DNA from: Tribonema minus
Lineage: Eukaryota > Sar > Xanthophyceae > Tribonematales > Tribonemataceae
Reading direction: 5' to 3'
Length of the DNA: 64,000 nucleotides
Assembly (NCBI GenBank): GCA_017506865.1
Contig: JAFCMP010000035.1
Span: 1 to 64,000, forward strand
The notes under the pieces were generated by a model that saw only the letters and a program-made list of their open reading frames with translations, did not search any database and was not told where the DNA came from. How positions within the stretch are numbered: the first letter of the stretch is position 1; the number at the start of each line of letters is the position of its first letter. Positions 24,701 to 38,139 of this stretch are shown in pieces. The position numbers and the translations under genes are program-made.

Positions 24701-27700
24701 GGCTTCGCGTGCCGTGCTGCGCGTCAGTCGCAGAAACTGAAAACGAACGCGTCATGCTCGCGCATGCCCTCCTTGAACCACCGCGGCCCGGCGCGGATGG
24801 CACGCCTCCATGCATAGGAGGGCGCACCTCACGCGGCGACGCTCCCCCCCCCCCCCCTGCCCGCCGCCCCCCCCCCCCCCCCCCCCCACACACACACAGG
24901 TACTCCCCCGTGATGGGCGTCGCGCACAGCCCGCTGTGGCCGCGCGTGTACGAGACGTTCGGCGAGGACCCGCTGGTGGCGGCGACCATGGGCGCGGCGA
25001 TGGTGCGCGGGCTGCAGGCAAGCCGCCCGCCTCAGTGCTCAGTGTCTGTGCGCGTTCGATGGCAGCGACCAAACGCGTGCGCTGCGCCGTGCGCTGCGCG
25101 CCACCGCTGTCGCAGCATTCGCCAGCGATGGTGTCAGACCGGCCTGCACCGCGAGGCGGTGCGATGCGGGCCGCTGTGTGCCCGCGCCGTACCAACGGCG
25201 TCGCAGCAGACGCCGGCGCTGCATGGCGCATCGGCCCTGAGCGCTGGGCGGCGCCCCCCCCCCAGGAACAGGACTGATAAATTTATCTTTGAGCTTTGAG
25301 TTGCCCCCTGCCGCTTCTGCACCACTGACAGTGAGCACATCTGCGCCCACTGCCCAGCCAGTGTACACTACCACACGTCCATGCGCGGCGGCGGCCGCGG
25401 ACGGCGCGCAGTTCTGGCAAACGCGCATATTAGGGGCCAGGGATAGGAGGGCGTTGGGGGCTGAACGTCACGCGCTTCCTCCCGGAGCCGGCAACGTCGT
25501 CACAAAGTTCCCGTGAGCTGGCCGCCCCCCCCCCCCCCCCCCCTCCCCCCCCCCGGTATCTCAAGCCTGTAGCGGGAGAGAACCGCACCTAAGCGCTCTC
25601 TGGCTCGAGGGGCGCGTTTCGCGCACCCGCCGCATCGCTCAGCGCAGCCCCGCGCTGCGCCCGCAGCCTGCTGCCGCGACGACTGGTGCGCTGTCTGAAA
25701 CCGAGGAGCGCTGCTGCTGTTGCGTGCTGCTCGCCGCCGCCGCAGGCGTCGCAGTTCGAGCGCGACACGGAGCCGCTGCGCGCAGCTGCGTGTGCGAAGC
25801 ACTTCCTCGGGTAAGCCTCAAACTGTATTGACCTCATGTAGTTTCCTCTGAAGCATTTCCTGAGGTACACTGCTGGGGAATGGTAAGCCGCGCGCGCATA
25901 TAGCGCTCGCGTTGCCGATGGCGGACCGCATGTGCTGCGGGCAGGGTGTGCGCGTTCGGGCGTGCATCGCTGGCGGTGCAATGGAGCGTGGCCGCAGCTG
26001 AGCGTGGCCACAGCGGGCGGATCGCGGGCGGCACTGCTGTGAGTGAGACGCGCCACGCGCAGCAGCGTGCCTCTGTGCGTGACCGGATTCCCGACAGTAT
26101 GGAGACTACATGCGGAAAGCATGCGTGCCTCGGTGATAGAGTGCCTCGGCGGCGACTGTCTCCTGCGCCACGCAACTCAGGCATTGCCTCCAAAGCGTTC
26201 CGCGTCTGCCGTGAGCGCGCAGCACCCTCCTCATCAGCATGCCTTGGCGCCGTGCAAGTAACTGAGCAACAGACTTGAGTTGTTTCCCCCCTGTGCCGAT
26301 AGAATGCGCGCGCGCATGCGTACCCTGGCAGCCGTGTCGCGCACTCCCTGCGCGCGCGACCGCGACCGACGCCGACATCGCCTCGCGTCATTTTCATCCC
26401 GCGCGAGCCTCTCACTTCAAGTTGAAGTACAGCATAGCAAGCCCAGCCCCCCCACGAACAGCGCATGCGTCCGTCGAGCGCTGCCGCAGGTACCCAGCCA
26501 GCGCCAGCGGCCACGACCGAGACCCCGTTGTGCTGGGCGAGCGCGAGCTGCTGGAGCTGTACCTGCCGCCGTGGCGCGCGGTCATAGGGCGCGGCAGCAG
26601 CGGCGGCGGCGCGCTGTCGGTGATGGAGGGCTACCACGAGCTCGACGGCGTGCCGATGGCCAGCAGGTGCGCGGTGCCGCCGCGTTTCTCTATGAAGTTA
26701 CAACGCGTCATCTGGAACGCTTGCGCCGCGCTGAGCCGTTCAATACTGAAACCCCTGCACGCCCGCGGGGCTCGCGCGAGCTGTGGCGGTACGGTGGCTG
26801 CGTCTGAAAGCGGTGAATGGCCACGGAGTCGAACCCCTCAACTGTGCATATACAAGTGTTGTATACGTGCGTAACCCATGGCGTGTGAGCGTGAGCATGG
26901 GGTAACAGGGGCAATTTGCACGCTCTCCCCCCGTGCTGCATCAGTCGCTGCAGGTCTGCGCTACCTCTGCAGCAGCGACGCTGTCACTGCGTCAGAACTC
27001 TGTCGTTCCGGCCGTGACACCTTTGGACGGGCACACACATCGCCTTGAGATGCAAAAATGCACGTGTGCTGCAGCGCGAGTCAGTCGCAACACGCACGCC
27101 ATTCAGCGCGTAGCATCAATACGGGCGGCCGCAGCATAGCAGATCAAGCTGAGCACGGGGTCAGGTGCAAGCACTACGCTATGCACCGTGTGACGCACCG
27201 CCGCCCGGCATTTCACAGCAGCGCACGCCGCCATTGCCGCCGCTGCCAGAGGCGCAGCACGCACTGGCCGCGCGACGTGCTGTGCGGCCATCGAGCCTCT
27301 GGAGCGTTATCAAGTCATACTTCACAGTCATCTATGGAAAGCGCCACAGCAGAGCTATTGCCATGCAGGCCCGGCAACGCGCTGTTGCCATGCAAGCCCG
27401 GCAACACGCGCCACCCTGTTCATCGCGTGATGACTTCATTGCATTGTGTCAGCTCAGCGATCGCCGCCACCACCGGACGCCTCACCTCGATTCCCGCTGC
27501 CCTGTCACGCCTGTGCCGCCGCCGCCGCCGCCGCGGGGCGCAGCAAGCACTGGCTGCATGACGTGCTGCGCGGCGACCTGGGCTTTGAGGGCATGCTGGT
27601 CACGGACTACGGCGAGATCGCCAACCTGTACTCGTGGCACGGCGTCGCGCCTAACGTCACGGAGGCAATGGTATGTATGTATCGGCGCATACCGTAGGCA

Positions 27701-30700
27701 TCAGCAGGCACCGTTTGCGCTTGGTGAGGTGTGCTGGTGTGTCCGCGATATCATGGAGGCGGTGGCAAGTGCAGTGTGTATGCATTGGCGCATATCGTAG
27801 GTATAAGCAGGATGCTGGTCCTGTAACGAACAACGGCGAGATTGCCAACCTATTCTCCTGGCACGGCGTTGCGCCCAACGTCACGGAGGCGATGGCAAGT
27901 TTGCAGTATGCTACTGTATGTATGTATTGGTCCATACCGTAGGTATAGGCAGGATGCTGGTCACAACCTGCGGCGAGATCGCCAATCTGCTTCTCGTGGC
28001 ACGGCGTCGCGCCTAACGTCACAGAGGCGATGGCAAGTGCCGCATGTATGTATATATGGAAATTAATTAAAAGATCGTAGAGCTCATTATATATCACGGA
28101 GGCGATGGTATGTATGCATCTGCGCATAGCGTAGGTATGAGAAGGATGCTGGTCACGGACAACGGTGAGATCGCCAACCTGTTCTTGTGGCACGGCGTCG
28201 CGCCCAACGTCACGGAGACAATGGCAAGTGCAGTATGTATGGATCGGCGCATACCGTAGGTATACGCAGGCGCTGTGCTTGCTGAGGTGTGCTGGTGTGT
28301 TCGCGATGTCACGGAGGCAGTGGCAAGTGCAGTGTAAGTGGATCAGCGCGTACCGTAGGTATGAGCAGGCACCATTTGCGCTTGCTGAGCTGTGATGGTG
28401 TGTGCGCATCTATGTGGTGGGCCGCATCCCGGCTATGCTGCTGCTGTCAACAGGGCCATTGCCTGCGCGCAGTCGGTTCAGTGAGTTTATGGTCAGCCTA
28501 TACCTTCAAGTATAGCGGTGTATACTTTGAAGTACATGTATGAAGGCCTCTGGCTGCAGTGACACGGACCAGTCTACATTGCATCGACCATGAGTTGGTA
28601 CCTTGTGCATCTTTTCGCATTGGTGATGCACATACGCCTTTGGACGCCAACAGATGGAACAAAAAGATCAATGCTCATGTAGCACACTCAGAAACTGTCA
28701 CTATATTTAAGCCTGCTATACTCAGACGCTTTGTGTCATCCCTAGCCGTGAAAGTAGAAGCCATGATCAGATGGACATTTATTTTAGAAGCCATGATCAA
28801 ATGGGCAGTAAGTGCATGCATACCGTAACGACTGTGCCAGCAGAACGCGTTCCCTGCTGTTCCAGGCCCCGTACGCACCCTGCACAGCACCTACCCCTTA
28901 GTGTCAGGTTTTGGCTAGTGGTTGGTAGACAGGGCCTAGAGTAGGATCAGGTCTGAGGTTGGGGCTGCGCTTGGCTTTCACTTGTAGCCGCTGCAGCTAT
29001 GTAATCCCTGTCAAAGCAGGACCGAACCTCCGCTGCACAGAGCTGCGTGACGCGAGCATCCACGTTGGTCAGGGCTAGCATGTTAGGGCAATCTAGGGTC
29101 AGCTTTGAGGCGAGGACGCCGGCAGCCTGAGGTCACCTGCATCAGCTGCTGCGCCTCCCCTTCCTCACCAAGCCTCACCAACAAACACCGCCGCCGCCGC
29201 TGCTGCCGCCGCCGCAGGTCATGGCGCTGCGCGACACGAGCATCGACGTCGGCATGTTCGGCTCCGTGCCGCCGCAGACGGCGGCGGCGCTGGAGGCGGC
29301 GCTGCGCGCGGTGGGCGGCGGTGGCGGCGGCAGCGGCGGCGGCGGCGGGCGCGTCGCGCACGCGCGCCTCGACGCGAGCGTGCGCCGCGTCCTCGCCCTG
29401 AAGGAGGCTGTCGGCCTGCTGGACGAGCCCGTGCCGGCGCTCGCGTCGCCGCTGCTGCAGGTGCGCGGGAGCTGAGCGCGCGCGGTTTCGCTTCCGCTCG
29501 CTTCGTCTCGCGGCGTCGTGATGCGCGTCGCCAAATGACTTTTGCAAAATTTGAAGTTGGCGCCGTTTGCCATGGTCTGCGAGGGCGCAGGCAGAAGGGT
29601 TAGGATCAGGGTTGCTTGTGCCGCCTCCGCGCTCGCGTTGCAGCGAACAGGAGTCTGTTGATGCGTCGTCTATCGGACGCGGAGGTGCCCCTGCGTCGCG
29701 TCGCTGCTGCAGCAGGTGGAAGCGCGCACCGCACAACCGTTTGCTGCCCGCGCGGCGTCCCATTCACTCCCACCCGCAAGTCGCGCCGTGACGAGTCAGA
29801 GTGGGTGACGGCAGCAGCGCTCCTGGCCCCGTCCCTTCGACGGCACCTCCTGACGACAGCACGCGCTACTGCGGGTGGTCTGGTTGGATGGCCCAACATG
29901 TTGCGGCGCCTCACACCCTTAACCCTAACCCCAACGCTGATTCAGACCATACTTCACGAATCCCGAACACGTGCATCGCAAATCCCGGGGTGCGCGCGCA
30001 GCATGCAGTTCGTCTCGAGAGCACCCCCACATGAGGGAGAGGCTTAGGTTTAGGGTTGGGGTTAGCGCCCACGGCACACGCACGCACTACCGTCTCAGCC
30101 ATCCGATGGCACCCCTACGCATCGCGGACGGCATCTGACTGCACCTCTGCGCCATCACCCCGCGCAGGAAGTGGGTAGCGCGGCCGACGTCGACGATGTC
30201 GTCGCGGCCGCCGCGGAGGCGGTGACGCTACTCAAGAACGAGGGGGGCGCGCTCCCCCTGGCCGCAAAAGGGAGGGGGGGCACCCTGCTCGTGACGGGCC
30301 CCAGCTGCGACAGCCTGGCGTACCTGTCCGGAGGTGCGCCGAGTGTACTGCATGTGTACCATTTGTGCACTGTGTCTGCGCCACGCATTCCGCATGACTA
30401 GTTCCGCCAGCCTGGTGCTTGACGGCGATGTCAGCGCTCTCGAGCCTTGGCAAGAACCCAGACGGCAGCGCCAGCCATCTCAATGATGAACACGATGTTG
30501 AATTCACGCAAGGCAGTGCTGAATGCTGTTTACTCACGCATTGCGGTGACGGTGAGGGCCAGACCACTGCGGGGAATGGCGTGTACCTGCACGACGACAG
30601 ATGCACGGCAGCTGCCTGAGATAGGGATGCAGGACGAGGATGAAGGTTATTGTGAATCTGAGCCTCGTTGGCCGGCGCCGACCGCCGCCCCCCATAGGCG

Positions 30701-30958
30701 CTACTGCGGCTCCCCCATCGCGCTGCGCTCCGTCATGCGTCTCGCTGTCACGGTGCGCATGGAGGACGGCGCTGCTGCTGCGTGCATTGACCATTGCCAC
30801 GGCGCACGCCAGCTGCCTTCGCCTTCGAGGCTGAGGCTTGAGTTTTAGGATGGGGTGAGCGGCCTGCATCATCGCAGCGATCGTCAGCGCGTCATGCCGT
30901 GCAGCTGAACCTCAAGCAGTGCTCTTACAAGACACCGGCGGCCGCGCGCCGCGCCCCG

Positions 30959-30994
<36 letters not shown>

Positions 30995-33900
30995 CTCGCG
31001 CGCGCGCGCAGGGTGGAGCATCCACTGGCAGGGCGCCGCGCACGACGGCGAGTTCGGCGGCGACGGCACCACCATCCTGCAGGGCCTCGCGGCCGAGCTG
31101 GCGGGCGCCGCCAACTGGAAGGTGGCCTACCGGCAAGGCGTCGACATACACGGCCAGGCACGTGCGGTCCGGGCGCTGGCGCTGCGCGCGCTGCTGCGAT
31201 CTGTCGAGCGCTGCTGCTGTGCTATGCCTGTGCGCTGTTGCGATCTGCCGAGAGCGCTGCTGCGATTTGCTGAGCGGCGCTGTGATCTGAGTGCCGAGCG
31301 CTGCTGCAATCTGCTGAGCGCTGCTGTGATCTGCTGAGCGCTGCTGTGATTTGTTGAGCGCTGCGCGATTCTTCCTGAACGCTGAGCGCTGCTGCAGTCT
31401 GCGGAGCGCTGGTGTGGGTTAGGGTTAGGGTTAGGTTAGACTCAGCGCTGCTGCAATCTGCTGAGCGCTGCACAGCTGTGGCCCTCAACGCTCAGCGCCG
31501 CTGGCGCGCAGGGCTGACGTGCCCGCATGCAGCGGTCGTGTGGGTGGTGACGATGCACCTCACGCAGTGATCAAGTTTGCATTGCTTCAGGGCCACCGCC
31601 TCACCGTCACGCAGGCGGTGGAGTGTGGTATTCGCCACCTCTGGAGCCATGCTGTTGAGTGCATTGCGTCACAGGCCCGTCCATGTGATTCGCGCAGGGC
31701 TGACTGAAGCGCAACGGCGGCGGAGAGCACGACAGCGCTGCGCAACCCCGCCCTCCTCCTCACCTGCTACGCCTCACGCAGGCCAAACTTTTTTCCTCAG
31801 CTCCGCGTGACGCCACTGGCACCTTCGAGCCCACCCCGCTCGCACCAAAGCCCCCTGCCTCGCTCGCACTGCTGCGCTTCGCGCCCCCGCCCACCACCGC
31901 CGCCGCCGCGCACTGACCACACCCTAACCCTAACCCTAACCCTGCAGGCGGCGGACGACTACGATGATGCCCTCGCGGACGCGCGCGGCGCCGCCGCCAT
32001 CGTCGCCTGCATCGGCGAGCCCAACTACACGGAGAAGCCCGGCGACCTGAACGACGCGGCGCTGCCGCGCGGGCTCGTGGACTTTGTAGGTGCGTGCTGC
32101 GGCGGCGGCGGCGGCGCGATGGTAGAGAAGACTGTCGTGCTTTCAGCTGAGCACTGCAGACAACGCGATGCGCGCGCGGGCACCATATGAGCTGCGCACG
32201 TGTGCTTGCTCGCACTTGAGCGTTGTCCCGTCATCGTCGCGCTTCTGGCGGAGTTTCCTCGTGTCATGCAGTGATGCCCTCGCTCCCAGCGCTCAGGTAT
32301 TCAGAACGGAACGCTGGCGCCGCGCACGGCGGCCGGCTTACGCAGCGAAGGCCCCATCTCTGCGCTGGCGCACGACGCGCAACTGCGAAGTATTTGTTGT
32401 CTACTTAAACACCGATGCTCATCTGCGCTTCAACAGCGATGCCCGTCTGCACTGCAACCATAAACGATCGGCCTCTGAGAGCACAATATCATCTGCAGCG
32501 CCTGCTGGCGTCCGCATTTGTCCTGTCGTCGCTGCACCGAGCGCCGCTGTCACCACAAAAGTCTGACCGCCAAGCACGGTTTCACGCGCGACGCGTACTC
32601 TCGGATGCATTCACCTTTGCGTGCGCTGCCACTGACAGATGCCGCGGGAACAGACCACGAGCTGTGTCTTGTTCTGAGACCTGTCACAAGGGGGAGCTCT
32701 ACCTCTGAACATAAGCTGGTGCGCATGCTGCTCCTGCATTGCCCCATCTCGATAGTGGCAAGTTTGACCTCTGAGCAATGCCTGCTCTCGCCCGGCATTC
32801 GCCCACCATCGCAGTGGCCCTGGGGGAGGCGCGCGCGGCGGCGGCCACGCGCGCGCCGCTCGTCCTGGTGCTCGTGCAGGGGCGCCAGCGCCTGCTGGGC
32901 GCCGCCGTCGCGGCCGCGGACGCCATACTCCATGCCTACCTGCCCGGTGAGCACTGACGCGCCTGTCCGCAAGACGAGCACTGTCACCAAGGGGCTGCCG
33001 TAGTGCATGCCTACCTACCCAGGGAGCGCTGACGCATGTCTGTGATATGAGCACTGTCACCAGGTGATGCCATACTGCATGCCTACTTGCCCGGTGAGCG
33101 CTGCCGCGCCTGCCTGTAGAAACTGCCGCCTGTCGGCGCTGCACTGCCTGCTAGCCTGGTCAGCGATGATGCGCTCCGCCGCGACGACAGCGCCTGCCTG
33201 TATCGCCAGACGCGGTTCGGGTCCTTGCAGAGATGAGCACGAGGGCGCAGCACTGCGGTCGACAAGGGTGCGTGACGCCGCCACCGCAACAGCCGCCGCC
33301 GCCGCCTACGCCCACGGTCACAACCCCCGCCCCCTGCGTCGCCCGCGCTCCCTCTCTCCCATGACAAGTGCTGAGCGCCTGCTGCTGCGCGCCACTGCTG
33401 CTGCCGCCGCCGCAGGCCCCCACGGCGGGCGCGCGATCGCGAAGGTCCTCGCCGGGCGCCGCAGCCCCTCCGGCCGCCTGCCCGTCACGTACCCGCGCAG
33501 CGCGGGCCACGCGCCGCTCGCGTACCACCACAAGGTCGGCGCGCGCTGCGCGGACGCCGACGGCGGCGGCCTCGGCTCGCGCCCGTGCCAGGTGAGCGCG
33601 CACTCCGCCGCACGTGACCGCGACCGTGTGCGAGAGAGAGCGGGGTGCGGCGTCGGCCATCGGCGGTGCGGTGCGCGACGCCATTGCGCGCCTCGAGTAG
33701 CTCGGGGGACGGGACGAAGGGTCGGACGACGCGTGCGGATGCGCTCGCTGCTTGGCGGTCTGTGGCCAGCGACTGGAAGCGGATGGCACGCACGCGGAGG
33801 GTGCCTGCTGACGAATGCAGCCGACTGCGGCAGTGAACGCGGCGCGACAGCCTACGGGCTGCGCTGCGGGTGGTGCGCGCTAAACGCAGCGGTGAACTTG

Positions 33901-36900
33901 AGTGCGCCGGCCTCACGCTGCGGGGACGGGCTCGCGTCCAGCGGGGCGTGCACGGCGCGGCGGCGGGCGCTGCCGACCATGCGCCGGGCAGCTCGAGCGT
34001 GACCGAAGTAACGCTGCTGGACTGGTCTGTCGCCTGATCCGGCGTGACTTGCTTGAGTGATTGCGGGGCGTGCCAGTAATGAGCGATGCGCATACGCAGG
34101 GCAACTGGGCGGGCCCTGCCGCGCGCCTGTTGGCGCCCCATGGCACGTGCGCGTCGCATTCGTCATTCGCTCTGACATAGGCGCCTGCTGGTGACGCAGC
34201 ATAAGCCTGCACACGATGCCGCAGCCCTGCTCAGAGTGCCCCCTCCCCCCTGGACCCCCCCCCCCCCCCTTCCCTCTACGGTGCAATGCGGCACAGCAGT
34301 GCTCGTAGCACTCACAGATGCTGCAACAGCGTTTGCTGACGCATCTGTGCGCGTCGCCTCCGCGTGCGTGTGCGCAGGTGGAGTGGTGGTTCGGCGAAGG
34401 CCTGAGCTACACCACCTTTGAGTACACAGGACTCGCGCTGAGCCGTGATGTGCTCAACGAGGACCAGGTCAGTGAGTCTCTTGAAGTGAGTCACTTGAAG
34501 TGCAACTTCCCACGGCGACTGCATTAGGCCGCACAGAGGCACGTGTACCGCCACGACTTGTTTGTGCTCGGTACATGCATATGTACTGCTATTGACCCCT
34601 GCACGTCTGCACGCCTGGCTATTGCGTCTGCCCCACCTCTGTTGCGGCATTTGTGGTTGCGTTGCGGCATTTGAGGTTGCGTGGGCATTCCCAGGCGCTT
34701 GGGCGCTGTTCAGCGCATGGCGTCAGCGCAGAGCACCCCCCTACTAGCTCTTCTCGTTGCCGTACGCTCTACATCACCTGCTGGCCTGCTCATGCGACTG
34801 TGAGCACATCCGAGCTGATGCGGTGCACGCTGTGTCGGCTGCATGGGGGCATGATGCAGATGTCGCTGGCGCTGCTCTCGCCTACCGGTCCAAAACTCGC
34901 TGGCGAAACGCAGCAAACCACTGCAGACTGTCTTGTTGAAGTGCAGCATCGATAGCTCTACGTCATATGGTGATTACACCATGTCCTCGTCGCATACGAG
35001 CTGCGGAGGGCACGGCGTCAAGTCTTGCTGACGGCGCACGCGCACGCTGCGACGCCGGCCCGCGCCGTGCTCACAGTTCCCTGATGCGACCGCTGTCGTG
35101 CGCCGTGCGCCACCGCGTGCGCGGTCTCCTGATGCAGCGCCCGTGGTTCCTGTCATGGCCGACGTGCTCACGGTTCCCTGATGCGACGCAACTGTGCCGC
35201 GCGCAGGACGTGACGGTGTCCGTGACGGTCACCAACACGGGCAAGCGCCAAGGCGCAGACGCGGTCCTCCTGTTCTCCTTCTCAGGTCAGTGGGCTGAGC
35301 GCTGAGTGATGAGCGCTGCCGTCATGTGTACACGTCCCGAGCGCTGATGCACACGTCTCGGTCGCAGCGCGACAGCGTCAGAGGCAGCTGCGGCGCGGCG
35401 CTGGCCCTGCCGCGCTTGGTGCAGCGCGCAGGCAGCCGCCAGTTCGCGTCTCACCGCGGCGCGCTGCCTGCCGCCGGCGCCACCGTGCGCGCTGCAGCCG
35501 CGGCGCCCTGCGCGCACATGCCTCGAGTGTTCACGGACGAGGGCGCAGCAAGGGCGGTGCGCGCAACAGCGCTTTCGTGAACTGCAACGCACTGCGGCGC
35601 CGTCCGCGTTGTGTCGCGGCGGCGCCGCCGTGCGCACCGCAGCCGTAGCCCTGCGCGCACGTGACTCGAGCGTTCACGCGCGAGCGCGCAGCGAGGGCGA
35701 CGCCTACGATAGCGCTTCCGTGACCTGTGACGCGTTGCTGCGCCACACAAGACCTCGCGCCGCGCATGCCGTGCCCGATGGCTCCTCAACTCACGTGCCG
35801 CCACTGCCGCCGGAATGCCGAACGCCGGTCGCCGCCGCGCATCCCTTGCGCCTCCGCAGCGAGCGCTGACGCACACCGGCATCCACGAGCTCATGCCGAA
35901 CAGGCGTTGACGCCGGCTGGCCCATTGATCCCTTCCGCCGCCGCTGCCGCCGCCGCCGCTGCGCAGCGCACCGCCGCGTCACGCCGCGCTACCGGCGCCT
36001 GCGCGCGTTCGCCAAGGTGGACCTCGCGCCAGGCGAGGCGCGCGCGCTGGAGTGGCGCCTCAGCGCGCGCGACCTCGCGTACGTCGGCGTCGACAAGCGC
36101 CTCGTGCTCGAGGACGCTGTTGTGACGTTCGGCGTCGGGCCGCAGGCGGACTGCCGCGCCGCGCCGGTGGCGGCGGGCTGCGCCGCGCTGCGCGTGGCGC
36201 CGTCGCCGCGGTACAGGTGCGTGCGTGTGCGCGTCCTGTTCTGCGTCGCGCGGCATGCAGTGCGCGAGAAGTGACGTTGGTGGGACAGAGTCAACCGCGC
36301 GCGCGGCACCGTATGGGGATGGCCTTCAGCGTCGCTGTTCAGAACTCGTGGAGTACTGCGTCATTTCAATGAGCGAGACAATGGACTCTCTGGTATAAAG
36401 GTAAACCTCATTTGGCCAAGCTCAGCGCTCCGCTCGTGTAGGCCCTTCCCTAGTGCGCACCAACTGTGGCGCCCTGCAGCTTGTTTTGTTTCTAAGCGGC
36501 ATTTGTGCTTGCTGCCCAAGGTACAGGGGATCGCCAATTGCGCACAATCTGCAGTGTTCCTTGCGAACCCTTGTTCCTTCTCCATCCTGTACAAGCGCCG
36601 GCATCTTTGACTTCCGCTGTGATTCACCAGCCCACCTGCAATGTGCTGGGTGCTGCATCGGGCGGCGGCAGCAGCACCACCATCACCTGCAGCAGCAGCA
36701 GCAGCAGCAGCAGCGTGTGCGTACATCTCGTGCCTCGCTGAGCGCGGCCCCGTCTGCCCAGCGACCAGCGGCAGCAGAAGGCTGAGCCATGTCGCACGCG
36801 CATACACCCCTCGCCCTAACTGCAGCCCCATCTGCGCCGCGGCGGCGTGCCACATCAGTATCAGCATCCCAAGCCTCCCGCTGCACAACGGCGTGTGCCT

Positions 36901-38107
36901 CGCGGTGCCGCTGACCGCAGCCCCACCTGCGCGGCCGATTGCGTGCCGCATCCATATATTACTGAGCCAAGACACGACACGTCTGCATGCATCTCACGCC
37001 TTGACACATGTGCATGCAATTTGCGCTTGCCTTGACTGCAGCCCCATCTGCGCGGCGGCGTGCGACGTCTGGTTCCCCCCTGCCGACGCCCCCGCCTTCC
37101 CCTCCTCCTCCTTCGACGATCCGCGGCCGGCGGCGGCGGCGTCGAAGCGCGTTCCGGCGCCGTTCCCGGACCGCGCCGCGTGCGCGCGCGCATGCGGCGC
37201 GGACGCGCTGCCGTGGACGTGGAACTACGTCGCGTGCCTGGAGGGCGCGGCGCGCAGCCCGTACCGCTTCAGGGACATGCAGCGGCTGTGCAGGCAAGGG
37301 CGCGCTGTTGGTTGGCGAAGTTGTTGCGATGCGCGCCGTCTTTCGGGTGTTGGCTGAGGGTCGTCTTGCGTCTGCCATGTAGCTGGGGGTCGTCTTTGCG
37401 TTGGCGATGGTCGACCTGAGAGCGCTGCGCAGTGTGTCACTTGCGGTCAGGGTTTTGTGACCCTGACCCTGAGCCCGTTGTAGCGCGGGCCGGCTTGCTA
37501 GCGCAGGCTGGCTCGCGGCAGGCGGTGCAGGTGCCGTGCTCAGTACTGCCGCCTTCATTCTTGAGCTCCGGTGCAGCGTGCTCTCTTCCTTCAAGAGCCG
37601 GGCAGTGGACTTGCGGTTGCACTTTGTCCTACCCACGCCCTGCATGTGATGTGAGCTGAACTCCTGCAGGGGCGCTCGTCCATCTTTGGCAGCAAGCCTG
37701 TCTCTGATACGCCACCCACAAGGAAGAGGCTTCACCTACTTCTATATGCATGACATCCCAGCAGCAGTGTCTGCAGCCCACCACAATCTGTGTATACGTA
37801 CATGCCTGCAGGCCCCTCCTCAGCTCAAGACATTCATGGCGACCAGCAACTCATGCGTCCCCCCCCTCCCCCCCCCCCTTCCCCCAACCCCCCAACGCCA
37901 ACCAACCCCGTACCGCAGGCCCGTTGGCGACGCGCCCAGCAGCCCCCGCGGCACCCCCTCCGCCCCCCTCGCCGCCGAGCAGCTTGGCGCTGCAGTGCTC
38001 GGCGCCTTTGCCGGCGCCATGCTCGTTGTGGCAGGCCTCATCATCGCTCGCCACGGCGGCGGCCTCAGGCTGCTCAACCGCGGGCGCCGCGCGCCCTCCG
38101 CCGACAC

Positions 38108-38139
<32 letters not shown>

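Noticed and set aside
31921-31943. CCCTAA repeat as a chromosome end
   Set aside because: Only a few units, with coding exons of the same gene on both sides; it is interstitial.
23694-36216. GH3 region as a pseudogene, because no single frame is long
   Set aside because: All 19 exons join in phase at acceptable splice sites and every GH3 block appears once and in order, which is best explained by a working gene with many introns.
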